Assembly: GCA_043778625.1 (NCBI GenBank)
Contig: JAYWFU010000147.1
Span: 1-64,000, forward strand
Direction: 5' to 3'
From: JACMRI01 sp043778625
GTDB lineage: Bacteria > Bacteroidota > Bacteroidia > UBA4408
DNA: 64,000 nucleotides
Part shown: piece by piece, positions 44,716 to 53,402 of the stretch
Position numbering within the stretch: position 1 is the first letter of the stretch
Layout of the letters: every line of letters starts with the position of its first letter
The notes under the pieces: generated by a model
What the model was told of the DNA's origin: nothing
Database searches by the model: none
What the model saw: the letters and a program-made list of their open reading frames with translations, nothing else
Program-made: the position numbers and the translations under genes

Positions 44716-46287
44716 TTACTTAACTATTATAATATTTTGATAACTTAATTTATTTTGAATTACCCAGTTTTTTAAATTAATACTATCAGGAATACTCCAA
44801 TAAGGTGCAAAACCTGGTGGAGCGCTCGATGAATAACCATTAATAGATTTAATGCCTAACGCTTGTGCAACCATCATTCCGTCAGCTTGTACAGCCTCTG
44901 AGTTATCTATTACGGTAGGGGTATAGGCCAATATACTATTAGGTGTAATACTTTGTAAGTTTATTTTTTGTTGTATCGCTATCTGTCTGTTTTGTACCGC
45001 TTGCTTATCAATACGAATAAAATTTTCTTGGTGTACTAGTTGCTCCAACAATATCACTAATGCTAATAAAGTTATCCATACATAATTATAACGTTTTGTT
45101 TCTAAATAATTAAACAACGGAACAATACATAATGCGAATAATAACAGTAGCGGGAAAACAATACGCGTTACCGATTTCAAGGCCGAAAAACCAGGCACTA
45201 CTTGGCGTATGTAATTGTAAAAACTAAAATCGTTAACTAAGGTTGTAGTAATAATTATAATTACACAACTGAATGCAATATTATAATACAAATTATTCTT
45301 GTTGTTAAAAAATTCGTAGTTAAAAAAACGAGCAATTATAATTAATAGCAATGCAAATAATACAACGCCTCCTGGAAATAAAAAGTGCTCCCAAAAAACA
45401 GGGAGGTTAGTACCCACGTTAGTTAAAAAGCCCCAGAAATAACTCCCATTGTAGGCAAACAAGTACGAATTTAAACGCGGTACACAATCTTTAATCGTAT
45501 CAAAACTACGCATACCTACTAAATTACTACTTTGCAAATAATGCGTTAGTAAAGGATAAATTAACACTATATTAATGGCTATAGCAATGGCTATTTTGTA
45601 ATGCTCTGTTTTAACAAAATGAATAATAGAGGCATATAATTTTTTATTTACGATAGTAACTATAGTAAAAATTAAGAGGCTGTAAAAAGATAGAAAACCT
45701 AAATATACTCCGCAATAAATTTGAAACACAATAGCTAGCATAAATAAGAAAAAATGTTTTATTTTGAAATCAGTTAAAAACAGCACTAACAAATAAAATG
45801 CTATTGGAAATATAAAGCGCGGCATTAATTGGCTGTGATTAGCCTGCGCTATAACTGGCATAGCAAATGCAAAAATAAATGCTACCAAAGCGCTACTGTA
45901 AATTTTGTTGCCTAGCTTAATACTTGCATAAAAACAACCTAAATAATTTAATGCAAATAAACTTATAAACCATAATTGCAGACTTGTTTCGCAATCAAAC
46001 TTAACTACACGCCATAAGGCATACAGAGGCATTGTGCCTACTAAATTTTCGGATAGAGCCAAAGTGTTTTTAGCGGGAAACATAAATGGTGCGTCCCAAA
46101 ACGAACCATTATTTAAAAATAAGGATTGGTAACCGTGCTCCAAAAAATAATTTATTAATCGGGTATCGCCTAAGTCGCCAGGTAAGTATTTGTAATCGTA
46201 GCCTACTATGCCAAATGCAAAAAAGTGCATACCATATAGCAGTACTATAACTGCAAAAATGTACTGTAGTGTTTTATTATTAATCAT
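44716..46287 (-). CDS. Large polytopic membrane protein (YfhO/GT-C-like)
   Basis: This 523-residue protein has about eleven hydrophobic spans, starting MINNKTLQYIFAVIVLLYGM and followed by a periplasmic loop with DYKYLPGDLGDTRLINYFLE. That loop carries acidic residues of the kind found in GT-C glycosyltransferases. The C-terminal soluble part (430-523) ends with GINGYSSSAPPGFAPYWSIP. It is followed upstream on the same strand by a methyltransferase and a dolichol-phosphate-mannose-synthase-like GT2, which would provide the lipid-linked sugar for a GT-C enzyme. The specific product is inference. Confidence 0.75.
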   Translation of the reverse strand: MINNKTLQYIFAVIVLLYGMHFFAFGIVGYDYKYLPGDLGDTRLINYFLEHGYQSLFLNNGSFWDAPFMFPAKNTLALSENLVGTMPLYALWRVVKFDCETSLQLWFISLFALNYLGCFYASIKLGNKIYSSALVAFIFAFAMPVIAQANHSQLMPRFIFPIAFYLLVLFLTDFKIKHFFLFMLAIVFQIYCGVYLGFLSFYSLLIFTIVTIVNKKLYASIIHFVKTEHYKIAIAIAINIVLIYPLLTHYLQSSNLVGMRSFDTIKDCVPRLNSYLFAYNGSYFWGFLTNVGTNLPVFWEHFLFPGGVVLFALLLIIIARFFNYEFFNNKNNLYYNIAFSCVIIIITTTLVNDFSFYNYIRQVVPGFSALKSVTRIVFPLLLLFALCIVPLFNYLETKRYNYVWITLLALVILLEQLVHQENFIRIDKQAVQNRQIAIQQKINLQSITPNSILAYTPTVIDNSEAVQADGMMVAQALGIKSINGYSSSAPPGFAPYWSIPDSINLKNWVIQNKLSYQNIIIVK

Positions 46288-46302
46288 TTGCTACGTAATA
46301 TT

Positions 46303-47040
46303 TTATTTTTGAGCTACGGTAATTACTGACAAACCAACGGTGTTAAACAGTACTTTATCTACCAATTTAAAAATAGGCACTAAAGCATTGTACAGTTTCA
46401 TTTGGCCTGCTGGTATTGAGTCATTTTTTTGTAATTTACCTGATACGTACCAACCCAAAATACCAGCACAATTAAAATATTGGCTGCGCGTTATAGCAAG
46501 TTTATTATTGGTAAATAGCGTATTGAGTGATGTTTTATTATAACGACGGTAGTGCTCAAGCGATTTATCAAACTGATTATATAGCGCTTGGTATGCAGGC
46601 ACAAGTATTATTAAATTACCGCCTTGTTTTAATAGTTTTTTTGCATTGGCAATAGCTAAGTTATCATCGTTAATATGTTCTACAACATTTAGTGCAAACA
46701 CTGTTTGATAGCTATTTAAACTTGAAGCGTATTTTTGTTCAAAGTCGTCCGCAACCAAATCCATGTTTTGTATTGCGTTTACGTAAGTATTATTTTTAAA
46801 TTTTTGACGAAGTCTATCGCAGTAGTTTTCTCTAATATCAGTGAGTGTTATTTGAAATTTATCATCAACAAAAAATTGAGAAATATTACCAATCCCACTT
46901 CCTATCTCAAGTACATTACCAGTGCAGTAGGGCTTTATGGTTTCATACATCCAATTATTAAACTTGTGCGACTCGGCTATTACATCCAAAATCTCCATAC
47001 CCTCAGCATCTACTATTTTAAAATCAAAGTTATCGTTCAT
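46303..47040 (-). CDS. Class I SAM-dependent methyltransferase
   Basis: This 245-residue enzyme has the SAM-binding motif I VLEIGSGIGNISQFF, motif II with LTDIRENYCDRLRQ, post-motif FALNVVEHINDDNLAIANAK and LLKQGGNLIILVPAYQALYN. The QFDKSLEHYRRY stretch is typical of polysaccharide- or lipid-linked methyltransferases found next to GT2 genes. It lies 15 bases from the membrane protein and 23 from the glycosyltransferase, so it is part of that cluster. The substrate is unknown. Confidence 0.9.
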   Translation of the reverse strand: MNDNFDFKIVDAEGMEILDVIAESHKFNNWMYETIKPYCTGNVLEIGSGIGNISQFFVDDKFQITLTDIRENYCDRLRQKFKNNTYVNAIQNMDLVADDFEQKYASSLNSYQTVFALNVVEHINDDNLAIANAKKLLKQGGNLIILVPAYQALYNQFDKSLEHYRRYNKTSLNTLFTNNKLAITRSQYFNCAGILGWYVSGKLQKNDSIPAGQMKLYNALVPIFKLVDKVLFNTVGLSVITVAQK

Positions 47041-47063
47041 TAGTGTTTTCTTTTTGAGTAGTA

Positions 47064-47783
47064 TTAGTTGAATAGATTATACTTGAGTATGCAATAAATG
47101 GCTCTAAAGCCGTCCTTCCATGATATTTTTTTGCCCTCTTCAAAAGTTCTTCCATAATACGAAATACCTACTTCGTAAATTCTTATATTGGGTATACGTG
47201 CTATTTTGGCGGTTACTTCGGGCTCAAAGCCAAATCTATTTTCTTTTAATTGGATGCCTTGTATAATATCGGTTCTAAATAATTTGTAACAGGTTTCCAT
47301 ATCTGTTAAGTTTAAATTAGAAAACATGTTTGACAAAAATGTTAAAAATTTATTGCCCAACGTGTGCCAAAAAAACAGAATACGATGTGGTTTTCCTCCA
47401 CTAAATCGTGAGCCAAATACTACATCGGCCACACCATTTACTACTGGTTTTAATAATATATTATACTCCTCGGGGTCGTACTCTAGGTCGGCGTCCTGTA
47501 TTATTAAGTATTGCCCAGTGGCTTTACTAATACCTGTATGTAAAGCCGCCCCCTTGCCTTTATTGGTGGGATGTACGTAATACTCAATAGCTAAATCGGG
47601 GTTGTTGCTAATATAGTTCTCAATAGCGCCCTTGGTATCGTCGGTGGAGCAATCGTTTACTAATATTACTTGTTTGGCAATACCATTTATTAGTTGTACT
47701 TTTTTTACTTTATTGAGTATTAAATGAATTGTTTTTTCCTCGTTATACACAGGTATTACAATAGATAGCAATTGTATTGGCAT
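47064..47783 (-). CDS. Family 2 glycosyltransferase (dolichol-phosphate mannose synthase-like)
   Basis: This 239-residue enzyme begins LLSIVIPVYNEEKTIHLIL and has LVNDCSTDDTKGA, KGAALHTGISKATGQYLIIQ and the DxD-type metal site in DADLEYDPEEY. FGSRFSGGKPHR and TDMETCYKLF then complete the DPMS signature. The family transfers a sugar to polyprenyl phosphate at the membrane face. Together with the methyltransferase and the GT-C-like membrane protein it forms a plausible surface-sugar cluster. It heads the minus-strand run. Confidence 0.93.
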   Translation of the reverse strand: MPIQLLSIVIPVYNEEKTIHLILNKVKKVQLINGIAKQVILVNDCSTDDTKGAIENYISNNPDLAIEYYVHPTNKGKGAALHTGISKATGQYLIIQDADLEYDPEEYNILLKPVVNGVADVVFGSRFSGGKPHRILFFWHTLGNKFLTFLSNMFSNLNLTDMETCYKLFRTDIIQGIQLKENRFGFEPEVTAKIARIPNIRIYEVGISYYGRTFEEGKKISWKDGFRAIYCILKYNLFN

Positions 47784-48161
47784 AGTTTAAAATTAAGTAT
47801 TACACAGATAGGTGGATAAATATAATAAAATATTAATATTATGAGTGGTATAATTAATATTGCAAGCAAACTATTTGATAAATACAATGCCTAGGTTGTT
47901 GATATAAATAGTCAAATCATCTCTCATTATATAATTGATGATCATAGGCTTACTCAAACTACATAAGACACCAAAATTAGTAACCCTAGAAACTAGTAAA
48001 AAAGATATACTACTTACAACTAATAGTAGTATTCATAACTGAAGAAAAATCAATTATAATTTTTATGCAGCTAGAACTAATAAATAATAGAGGTGTAATA
48101 ACTTCATAAAAAAAATAGTCTGCCTAACACCTAACGTAAGTTTATAATAAAGCTATTAACG
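47784..48161. other. 378-bp intergenic stretch, no gene found
   Basis: AT-rich sequence with stop codons in all frames. I see no homology, hairpin or RNA gene. It should hold the promoter of the glycosyltransferase run and the end of the DUF4286 gene. Confidence 0.5.
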
Positions 48162-48461
48162 TTACACTAATTCTAACACCGTTCTAAAGGCCGAAAATTT
48201 ATCGCCAAATTTATCTTTGCCTTGTTGTTGTAATAATGGTGCGTATAGTTGCTTGTATTCGTTGAGGTTAGCGTCGCTTTCGCAGGTATATTGCGCACTA
48301 TAAGTAGTGCCTTGGGCTTCATCTACACGTACTTTAAATAAGTGGTATGCTGTAAATTGCCCAGTAGCAAGTACCGCAGGCATGTGCTCACTTTTCATCC
48401 ATTGGAGCCATTGTTGGCATATATCATCATCTACGTTTACAGTTACGTTGTATATTAGCAT
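48162..48461 (-). CDS. DUF4286 family protein
   Basis: This 99-residue protein matches the small DUF4286 family: MLIYNVTVNVDDDICQQWLQ, then MPAVLATGQFTAYHLFKV and the closing KFGDKFSAFRTVLELV. There is no signal peptide. A ferredoxin-like (dimeric alpha-beta barrel) fold is expected from the beta-alpha-beta pattern. Function unknown; conserved across Bacteroidota. Confidence 0.85.
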   Translation of the reverse strand: MLIYNVTVNVDDDICQQWLQWMKSEHMPAVLATGQFTAYHLFKVRVDEAQGTTYSAQYTCESDANLNEYKQLYAPLLQQQGKDKFGDKFSAFRTVLELV

Positions 48462-48502
48462 AGTAGTATTAAATTTTAACGTGTTAATTTTTTTACAAAA
48501 AC

Positions 48503-48538
48503 AACAACTATTAATTACCTAAGCAATTAATAGTTGTT
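48503..48538 (-). terminator. Hairpin terminator of the gene at 48562-48912
   Basis: A 14-bp stem of AACAACTATTAATT with its complement and an 8-base loop lies 24 bases after that gene's stop. On the minus strand TTGTTTTTGT follows. Confidence 0.6.
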
Positions 48539-48561
48539 AAAGTTATTGGTGGGGTAGTTGG

Positions 48562-48912
48562 TTATTTACGTCCTCCGCCTTTTGAGCCCGAGTTTTTCTT
48601 TTGAAAACGTTTAAAGAACTTCTCCATACGTGTATGTGGTGCTCTGCCCTCGTTAATGCGACGCGATTTCTTTGCATCCATACGCATCATTTTACGTGCC
48701 GACGCCGATTGACGGCGCATGAAACCTCTATAATTTTTTTCTTGGTTATTTTTTATTTGAGCACGAGTAATCGATTTCTCTTTGCCTGCGTTTAACTGAT
48801 TCAAATTTTCGGTATCCATACGTTGTGCTTTGGCGGTACTAACGCTTAACACAACTCCTACACTAAGAGTTAAAACAGATTTGGTAATGATTGATGTAAA
48901 TAATGTTGCCAT
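48562..48912 (-). CDS. Small basic exported hypothetical protein
   Basis: This 116-residue protein has a hydrophobic N-terminus ending TAKAQRMDT (a likely signal peptide, with cleavage near KAQ). The mature chain is very basic: RRQSASARKMMRMDAKKSRR, then MEKFFKRFQKKNSGSKGGGR with a Gly/Lys/Arg tail. No known domain. Basic, Ser/Gly-ending mature proteins of this kind may bind polyanions such as LPS or DNA at the envelope; that is speculation. Confidence 0.65.
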   Translation of the reverse strand: MATLFTSIITKSVLTLSVGVVLSVSTAKAQRMDTENLNQLNAGKEKSITRAQIKNNQEKNYRGFMRRQSASARKMMRMDAKKSRRINEGRAPHTRMEKFFKRFQKKNSGSKGGGRK

Positions 48913-48988
48913 TGAGTTTTAAATAATGCCTAATGTTTATTTTTATATCATGCTAAAATAGTTGCAGAAAGCATTAGTTTTGTGGTAA

Positions 48989-49408
48989 ATGATTAAAATA
49001 ATAAAATACTTTTTAACAATTTGTAGTGCCTTGCTAATGAGCTGTAGCAAGCCTAGCCAAAGCATACCCTACGTAAGCGTTAATATTACTATATACCCGA
49101 GCACACCACAATATTACAAGTTAAATTCGGTGAGCGGTTGGCAGTATGTGAGCGGTGGTGTTAACGGCATAATTGTGTACCGAAAAGATGTAAACGAGTT
49201 TATAGCCTACGAGCGTACCTCCACCTACGAGCCTACCCAAAACTGTGTGTGCGCAGTAGATACCAGCAATAACGTAGTGGTGCAAGACCCTTGTAGTGGG
49301 TCTAAATTTTTGCTCACCGATGGTAGTACTATACAAGGCCCTGCAAGTAAATATTTGCTACGTTACAGCACCACTTGGGACGGTAACGTATTACGCATTG
49401 TTAATTAA
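48989..49408 (+). CDS. Lipoprotein with a Rieske-like fold lacking the cluster ligands
   Basis: This 139-residue lipoprotein has a signal ending LLMSC (Cys19). The core shows the Rieske layout: VNGIIVYRKDVNEFIAYER, a Cys-x-Cys site (86-88), then PCSGSKFLLTDGS (101-113) and GPASKYLLRY. In a true Rieske protein the second box reads CPCHGSxF; here the first Cys is Asp100 and the His is Ser103, so a 2Fe-2S cluster by the normal four ligands is not possible. A perfect -7 box (TAGTTTTG, 48975-48982) precedes the gene. It lies nine bases before the TM2 gene. Role unknown. Confidence 0.65.
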   Translation: MIKIIKYFLTICSALLMSCSKPSQSIPYVSVNITIYPSTPQYYKLNSVSGWQYVSGGVNGIIVYRKDVNEFIAYERTSTYEPTQNCVCAVDTSNNVVVQDPCSGSKFLLTDGSTIQGPASKYLLRYSTTWDGNVLRIVN

Positions 49409-49417
49409 ACCATTAGC

Positions 49418-49798
49418 GTGAAACAATTACACCCATCACAGTTATTTTTTTTATTCTTGGTAATAAGTACCCTACAATTTACCCCGCTGTTAGCGGCTCA
49501 ACCGCCTACTGATAGTGTAGTAACGGCACGTAAATTAGTAGTTAAAAAACGTATTACTGCCGCCCTACTTACTATTACTATGGGGCCATTAGGCGCGCAC
49601 CGCTTATATTTGGGTTGCCCAGCACACGTACCTGTAGCCTACGTGGCCACAGTAGGTGGTGGCGTGGGGCTTATACCCGTGTTAGACTTATTTGCCATAC
49701 TTTTTACCCGAAATTTTGCGACGCTCCAAAACAATAAGCAAGTGTTTATGTGGATGAAACCTCCACTCCCCAACACTGACACCCTCACCACAAAATAA
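49418..49798 (+). CDS. TM2-domain membrane protein
   Basis: Starting with GTG, this 126-residue protein has a signal-like first helix (LFFLFLVISTLQFTPLLAA) and then the TM2 domain: basic patch KKRITAALLTITM, then GPLGAHRLYLGCPAHV with the conserved G-x-H-R-x-Y-L-G, and the second span ending LDLFAILF. Two-span TM2 proteins are common in Bacteroidota and of unknown role. It sits between the Rieske-like lipoprotein and the PafA-like phosphatase; the gap to the latter is 41 bases. Confidence 0.82.
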   Translation: MKQLHPSQLFFLFLVISTLQFTPLLAAQPPTDSVVTARKLVVKKRITAALLTITMGPLGAHRLYLGCPAHVPVAYVATVGGGVGLIPVLDLFAILFTRNFATLQNNKQVFMWMKPPLPNTDTLTTK

Positions 49799-49839
49799 CC
49801 ATTAACTTCGCATAATTATTTAGCTAAAAAACCATCATT

Positions 49840-51486
49840 ATGACCACTAAATTAATTTATTTTACCCTACTATTTACTACTAGTATTACTACTGTTTTTG
49901 CACAGGCACAACCCACTAAACGCCCCAAATTAGTGGTGGGTATAGTAGTGGATCAAATGCGGTACGATTACGTGTATAAATACTGGAACAAGTACGGCAA
50001 TAAGGGGTTTAAACGCTTAGTAAGCGAGGGTACATTTTGCCAAAACACACACTACAATTATAGCCCAACGGTAACAGCAGCGGGGCATGCAAGTATATTT
50101 ACAGGCGCAAGCCCATCGCAGCACGGCATTGTGGGTAACGATTGGTATAACCGCACTACCAAAAAAAGCATGTATTGCACCGACGATGAAACCGTGCAAT
50201 GCCTTGGAGGCACTGAAAAAGCAGGTAAAATGAGCCCTAAAAATATGCTTACCACCACCATTGGCGATGAACTACGTTTAAACCAACAGTTTAACAACAA
50301 AGTTATTGGTGTATCGCTCAAAGATCGCTCCAGCATACTACCCGCAGGGCACACGGCTAATGGAGCCTATTGGTTTGATGGTAAAACGGGTAATTTTATT
50401 TCATCTACCCATTATATGGCTAAATTACCAACTTGGGTAGAGGCGTTTAATAACCGTAAATTACCACAAAGCTACATACAACAACCGTGGACAACGCTAT
50501 TGCCTATTGAACAATATACCGAAAGTACGGCCGATGAAACCAAGTACGAAGAAACCTTAAAAGGCGAAGACAAACCCACCTTCCCACATAACTTGCAAAA
50601 AATATACGAAGCTGTAGGTAGTTACGAAATGCTGCGCCCTACACCGTATGGCAATACTATAGTGCGCGAAATGGCAGTAAGTGCCATTGAAAACGAGCAA
50701 CTAGGGCGTAACGAAAACGTAACGGATATGATTACTATTAGTTTTTCGAGTACTGATTATGTGGGGCATCAGTACGGTACTGATGCTATTGAAACCGAAG
50801 ACACTTACTTGCGGTTAGACAAAGAATTGGAACTGCTACTTAATTATATTGATGCCACGGTAGGCAAAAAAAACACGCTATTATTTCTCACCGCCGACCA
50901 CGGCGCAGTGCCTGTACCTAACTTGTTGCTAGACAATAAAATACCCGCAGGCTATACCGATGGCGACTACATAATGGACAGTGCTAACAAATACCTAAAA
51001 CAAAAATTTGGCATAGGTGATTTAATTGAAGAGGAAGAAAACAATAACCTATACCTTAACCTTGCTACCATTACTAGTAATAATTTGGATATTGATAAAA
51101 TAGAACTTGAGTTAGTACGTTTTTTACAACAGCAAGAGGGTATTAAAACCGCGGTTACCAGCCACGATATAGCCACCCTGAGCAACGCTAATTACACCCA
51201 AGAAATGATTGCTAACGGCTACTATAACAAGCGTAGTGGTAATGTAGTGTTTGCCCTAAATACGGGCTGGTTAACTTATAAAAAGAAAGGCACATCGCAC
51301 GGTACGCAATACACCTACGATACCCACGTACCCTTAATTTGGTGGGGAGCTAATGTACCCAAAGCCAAAGCCGATTACGAGCACCATACCATAACTCAAA
51401 TAGCACCCACGGTAGCTGCCTACCTAGGTATTGAAAAACCGAACGGAAGCACCGCCAACCCTATACAGGAGGTTTTAAAAAAGTAA
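49840..51486 (+). CDS. Alkaline phosphatase, PafA-like
   Basis: This 548-residue exported enzyme resembles flavobacterial PafA, a calcium- or zinc-activated periplasmic phosphatase. A signal peptide ends near FAQAQ. Active-site pieces are all present: metal Asp in GIVVDQMRYDY, nucleophile Thr in SPTVTAAGHASIFTG, GNDWY, the Lys-x-Arg pair in GVSLKDRSSILPAGH, metal ligands Asp and His in SFSSTDYVGHQYG, LTADHGAVP and the last His in KGTSHGTQYTYD. PafA releases phosphate from many organic esters even with phosphate present. Substrate range here is by family. rsmA follows after eight bases. Confidence 0.93.
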   Translation: MTTKLIYFTLLFTTSITTVFAQAQPTKRPKLVVGIVVDQMRYDYVYKYWNKYGNKGFKRLVSEGTFCQNTHYNYSPTVTAAGHASIFTGASPSQHGIVGNDWYNRTTKKSMYCTDDETVQCLGGTEKAGKMSPKNMLTTTIGDELRLNQQFNNKVIGVSLKDRSSILPAGHTANGAYWFDGKTGNFISSTHYMAKLPTWVEAFNNRKLPQSYIQQPWTTLLPIEQYTESTADETKYEETLKGEDKPTFPHNLQKIYEAVGSYEMLRPTPYGNTIVREMAVSAIENEQLGRNENVTDMITISFSSTDYVGHQYGTDAIETEDTYLRLDKELELLLNYIDATVGKKNTLLFLTADHGAVPVPNLLLDNKIPAGYTDGDYIMDSANKYLKQKFGIGDLIEEEENNNLYLNLATITSNNLDIDKIELELVRFLQQQEGIKTAVTSHDIATLSNANYTQEMIANGYYNKRSGNVVFALNTGWLTYKKKGTSHGTQYTYDTHVPLIWWGANVPKAKADYEHHTITQIAPTVAAYLGIEKPNGSTANPIQEVLKK

Positions 51487-51494
51487 ACTATACC

Positions 51495-52286
51495 ATGCAA
51501 AACGTAAGAGCAAAAAAACATTTAGGCCAGCATTTTTTAAAAGATCAAGACGTGGCCTGTGCTATTGTTGATGCGCTTGTGGCAACTACCCAATACAAAC
51601 ACGTACTGGAAATTGGGCCAGGTATGGGCGTACTTACACAGTTTTTATTACAACACACTGCTAAGTACCAAACGTATGTAATTGATATTGATACGGAATC
51701 AGTAAACTATTTGCGCCAAGCATACGTGAGTACTCCGTTAAAAATTATTGAGGGCGATTTTTTAAAATCGAACCTTTCGGAATTATTGCAATTGCAGGGC
51801 AATGAGCAGTTTGCTGTTATTGGTAACTTTCCGTACAACATATCTACCCAAATAATATTTAAAATATTAGATTACAAAGAGCTAGTGCCTGAGGTGGTAG
51901 GTATGTTTCAAAAAGAAGTAGCTGAGCGTTATGCCGCCAAGCACGGCAACAAAATCTATGGCATTACCAGTGTAATAACGCAAGCGTTTTACGACATTGA
52001 ATATTTAATGACCATTGAACCCATATTGTTTGACCCACCACCCAAGGTAAAATCAGCGGTAATACGCCTAACACGCAAGCCTAACTTAACACTGGCTTGC
52101 AACGAAACCTTGTTTATTAAAGTAGTAAAAGCGGGCTTTAGCCAACGCCGTAAAACATTGAGTAATGCCTTAAAACAATTAGGAATTAACTATATCAACG
52201 TACCCGAAACCACATTAAAAAAACGTGCCGAACAGTTAAGTGTAAACGATTTTATTGATCTTACTAACTTGCTTGATAATAAGTAA
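51495..52286 (+). CDS. rsmA: 16S rRNA dimethyladenosine transferase
   Basis: This 263-residue enzyme dimethylates the two adjacent adenosines in the 3' hairpin of 16S rRNA. Motifs: KKHLGQHFLKDQDVA at the start, SAM motif EIGPGMGVLTQFLL, then VIDIDTESVNYL, GDFLKSNL, and the catalytic NFPY in IGNFPYNISTQI. The C-terminal domain has FKAG-like VKAGFSQRRKTLSNAL. Standard length. It sits eight bases after the phosphatase gene. Confidence 0.97.
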   Translation: MQNVRAKKHLGQHFLKDQDVACAIVDALVATTQYKHVLEIGPGMGVLTQFLLQHTAKYQTYVIDIDTESVNYLRQAYVSTPLKIIEGDFLKSNLSELLQLQGNEQFAVIGNFPYNISTQIIFKILDYKELVPEVVGMFQKEVAERYAAKHGNKIYGITSVITQAFYDIEYLMTIEPILFDPPPKVKSAVIRLTRKPNLTLACNETLFIKVVKAGFSQRRKTLSNALKQLGINYINVPETTLKKRAEQLSVNDFIDLTNLLDNK

Positions 52287-52300
52287 TAGAAACAGATATA

Positions 52301-52777
52301 ATGAATACCCTACTTATAGACGAAAAATGTTTGCTCGAAAAATTTGAAATTAAGGGTGGGTGGACATTTACACGCTTACCCAATTTTTTTAAAAATAAGC
52401 CATTTAATGAGCGCAAAGTAAAAGGCACTATTGATGGTTTTGAAATTAGTAAATACCACTTAATGCCAATGGCTAGCGGATATTTGTTTTTGCCTATAAG
52501 AGCCGAAATTCGTAAGGCTATACAAAAACAAGCGGGCAATTATGTACAGGTAACGCTTTACTCTGATAACGACCCGCTAATAATACCCGATGAGTTTGCA
52601 CTTTGCTTGACTGATGTACCAGAGGCTTTGCAGTTTTTTAATAGTATATCTAAAAGTGAACAAAATTTATATATAAAATGGATTTTTTCGGCTAAGCGAG
52701 AAGTAACAAAAGTAAACCGCTTAACAAAAAGTATTGATAAACTTTCGCGGAAGTTAAAACTATATCAACCCGAATAA
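52301..52777 (+). CDS. DUF1905/YdeI-type protein
   Basis: This 158-residue protein has a DUF1905 barrel (about 15-80: FTRLPNFFKNK, VKGTIDGFEI, LMPMASGYLFLPIRAEIRKA, VTLYSDNDP). A short YdeI/OmpD-associated helical tail follows, with ALQFFNSISKSEQNLYIKWI and KREVTKVNRLTKSIDKL. The family has been linked to resistance to bacteriocins and antimicrobial peptides in some species. No signal peptide. It follows rsmA by 14 bases and precedes the START-domain gene by ten. Confidence 0.85.
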   Translation: MNTLLIDEKCLLEKFEIKGGWTFTRLPNFFKNKPFNERKVKGTIDGFEISKYHLMPMASGYLFLPIRAEIRKAIQKQAGNYVQVTLYSDNDPLIIPDEFALCLTDVPEALQFFNSISKSEQNLYIKWIFSAKREVTKVNRLTKSIDKLSRKLKLYQPE

Positions 52778-52787
52778 TTAAGCTATC

Positions 52788-53402
52788 ATGCGATTATTTA
52801 TAACTCTTAATCTACTTATTAATTTGTTAGGCTACACTTGCTGTGTAGCCCAATTTAATTTAGCTTGGAAACTTCAACTCAACAAAAACAATATTCAGGT
52901 ATATACCGCCAAGCCTGCTAACGCCAGTGTTAATGCGGTAAAGGCGCATACTGTGTTTAGCGTAGACCCTAACAAAGTACTGTCGTTTTTAATATCGCCT
53001 ACTATGCACGTTAAAAATTTGCCTAATTGCAAAAGTTCTACATTGCTTAAAAACATGGGCGATACCAACTATTATTTTCATCAACAATACGACTTGCCTT
53101 GGCCTGTGGCCGATAGAGAGGTAGTGTATTTATTTAAAGTAAAACACTTACCTAATAATTGTATTGCAATAACATCGCAATCAATGCACAATTATATTCC
53201 GCCTAACAAAGGCTACATACGTATTACCCAATTTGAAGCTCAGTGGAAACTTACTACCTTACCGCTCACTAAAACCGATGCCCATTATATGGCATTGGCT
53301 AATCCTGCGGGGAGTATTCCTGCGTGGTTTCTTAATTTGTTTATGGTAGATGGTCCTTACACTAGTTTTAAATTAATGCACGAATATTTTAATGGCAACT
53401 AA
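52788..53402 (+). CDS. Exported START/SRPBCC-domain protein
   Basis: This 204-residue protein starts with signal peptide MRLFITLNLLINLLGYTCCV. It then has a START-like domain with KLQLNKNNIQVYTAKPANAS, VKNLPNCKSSTLLKNMGDTN, DLPWPVADREVVYLFKV and the closing NPAGSIPAWFLNLFMVDGPY helix. The hydrophobic cavity of such domains binds lipids. It overlaps the start of the TonB receptor gene by 11 bases, so it is translationally coupled to it. A lipid- or sterol-like ligand is inferred from fold only. Confidence 0.87.
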   Translation: MRLFITLNLLINLLGYTCCVAQFNLAWKLQLNKNNIQVYTAKPANASVNAVKAHTVFSVDPNKVLSFLISPTMHVKNLPNCKSSTLLKNMGDTNYYFHQQYDLPWPVADREVVYLFKVKHLPNNCIAITSQSMHNYIPPNKGYIRITQFEAQWKLTTLPLTKTDAHYMALANPAGSIPAWFLNLFMVDGPYTSFKLMHEYFNGN

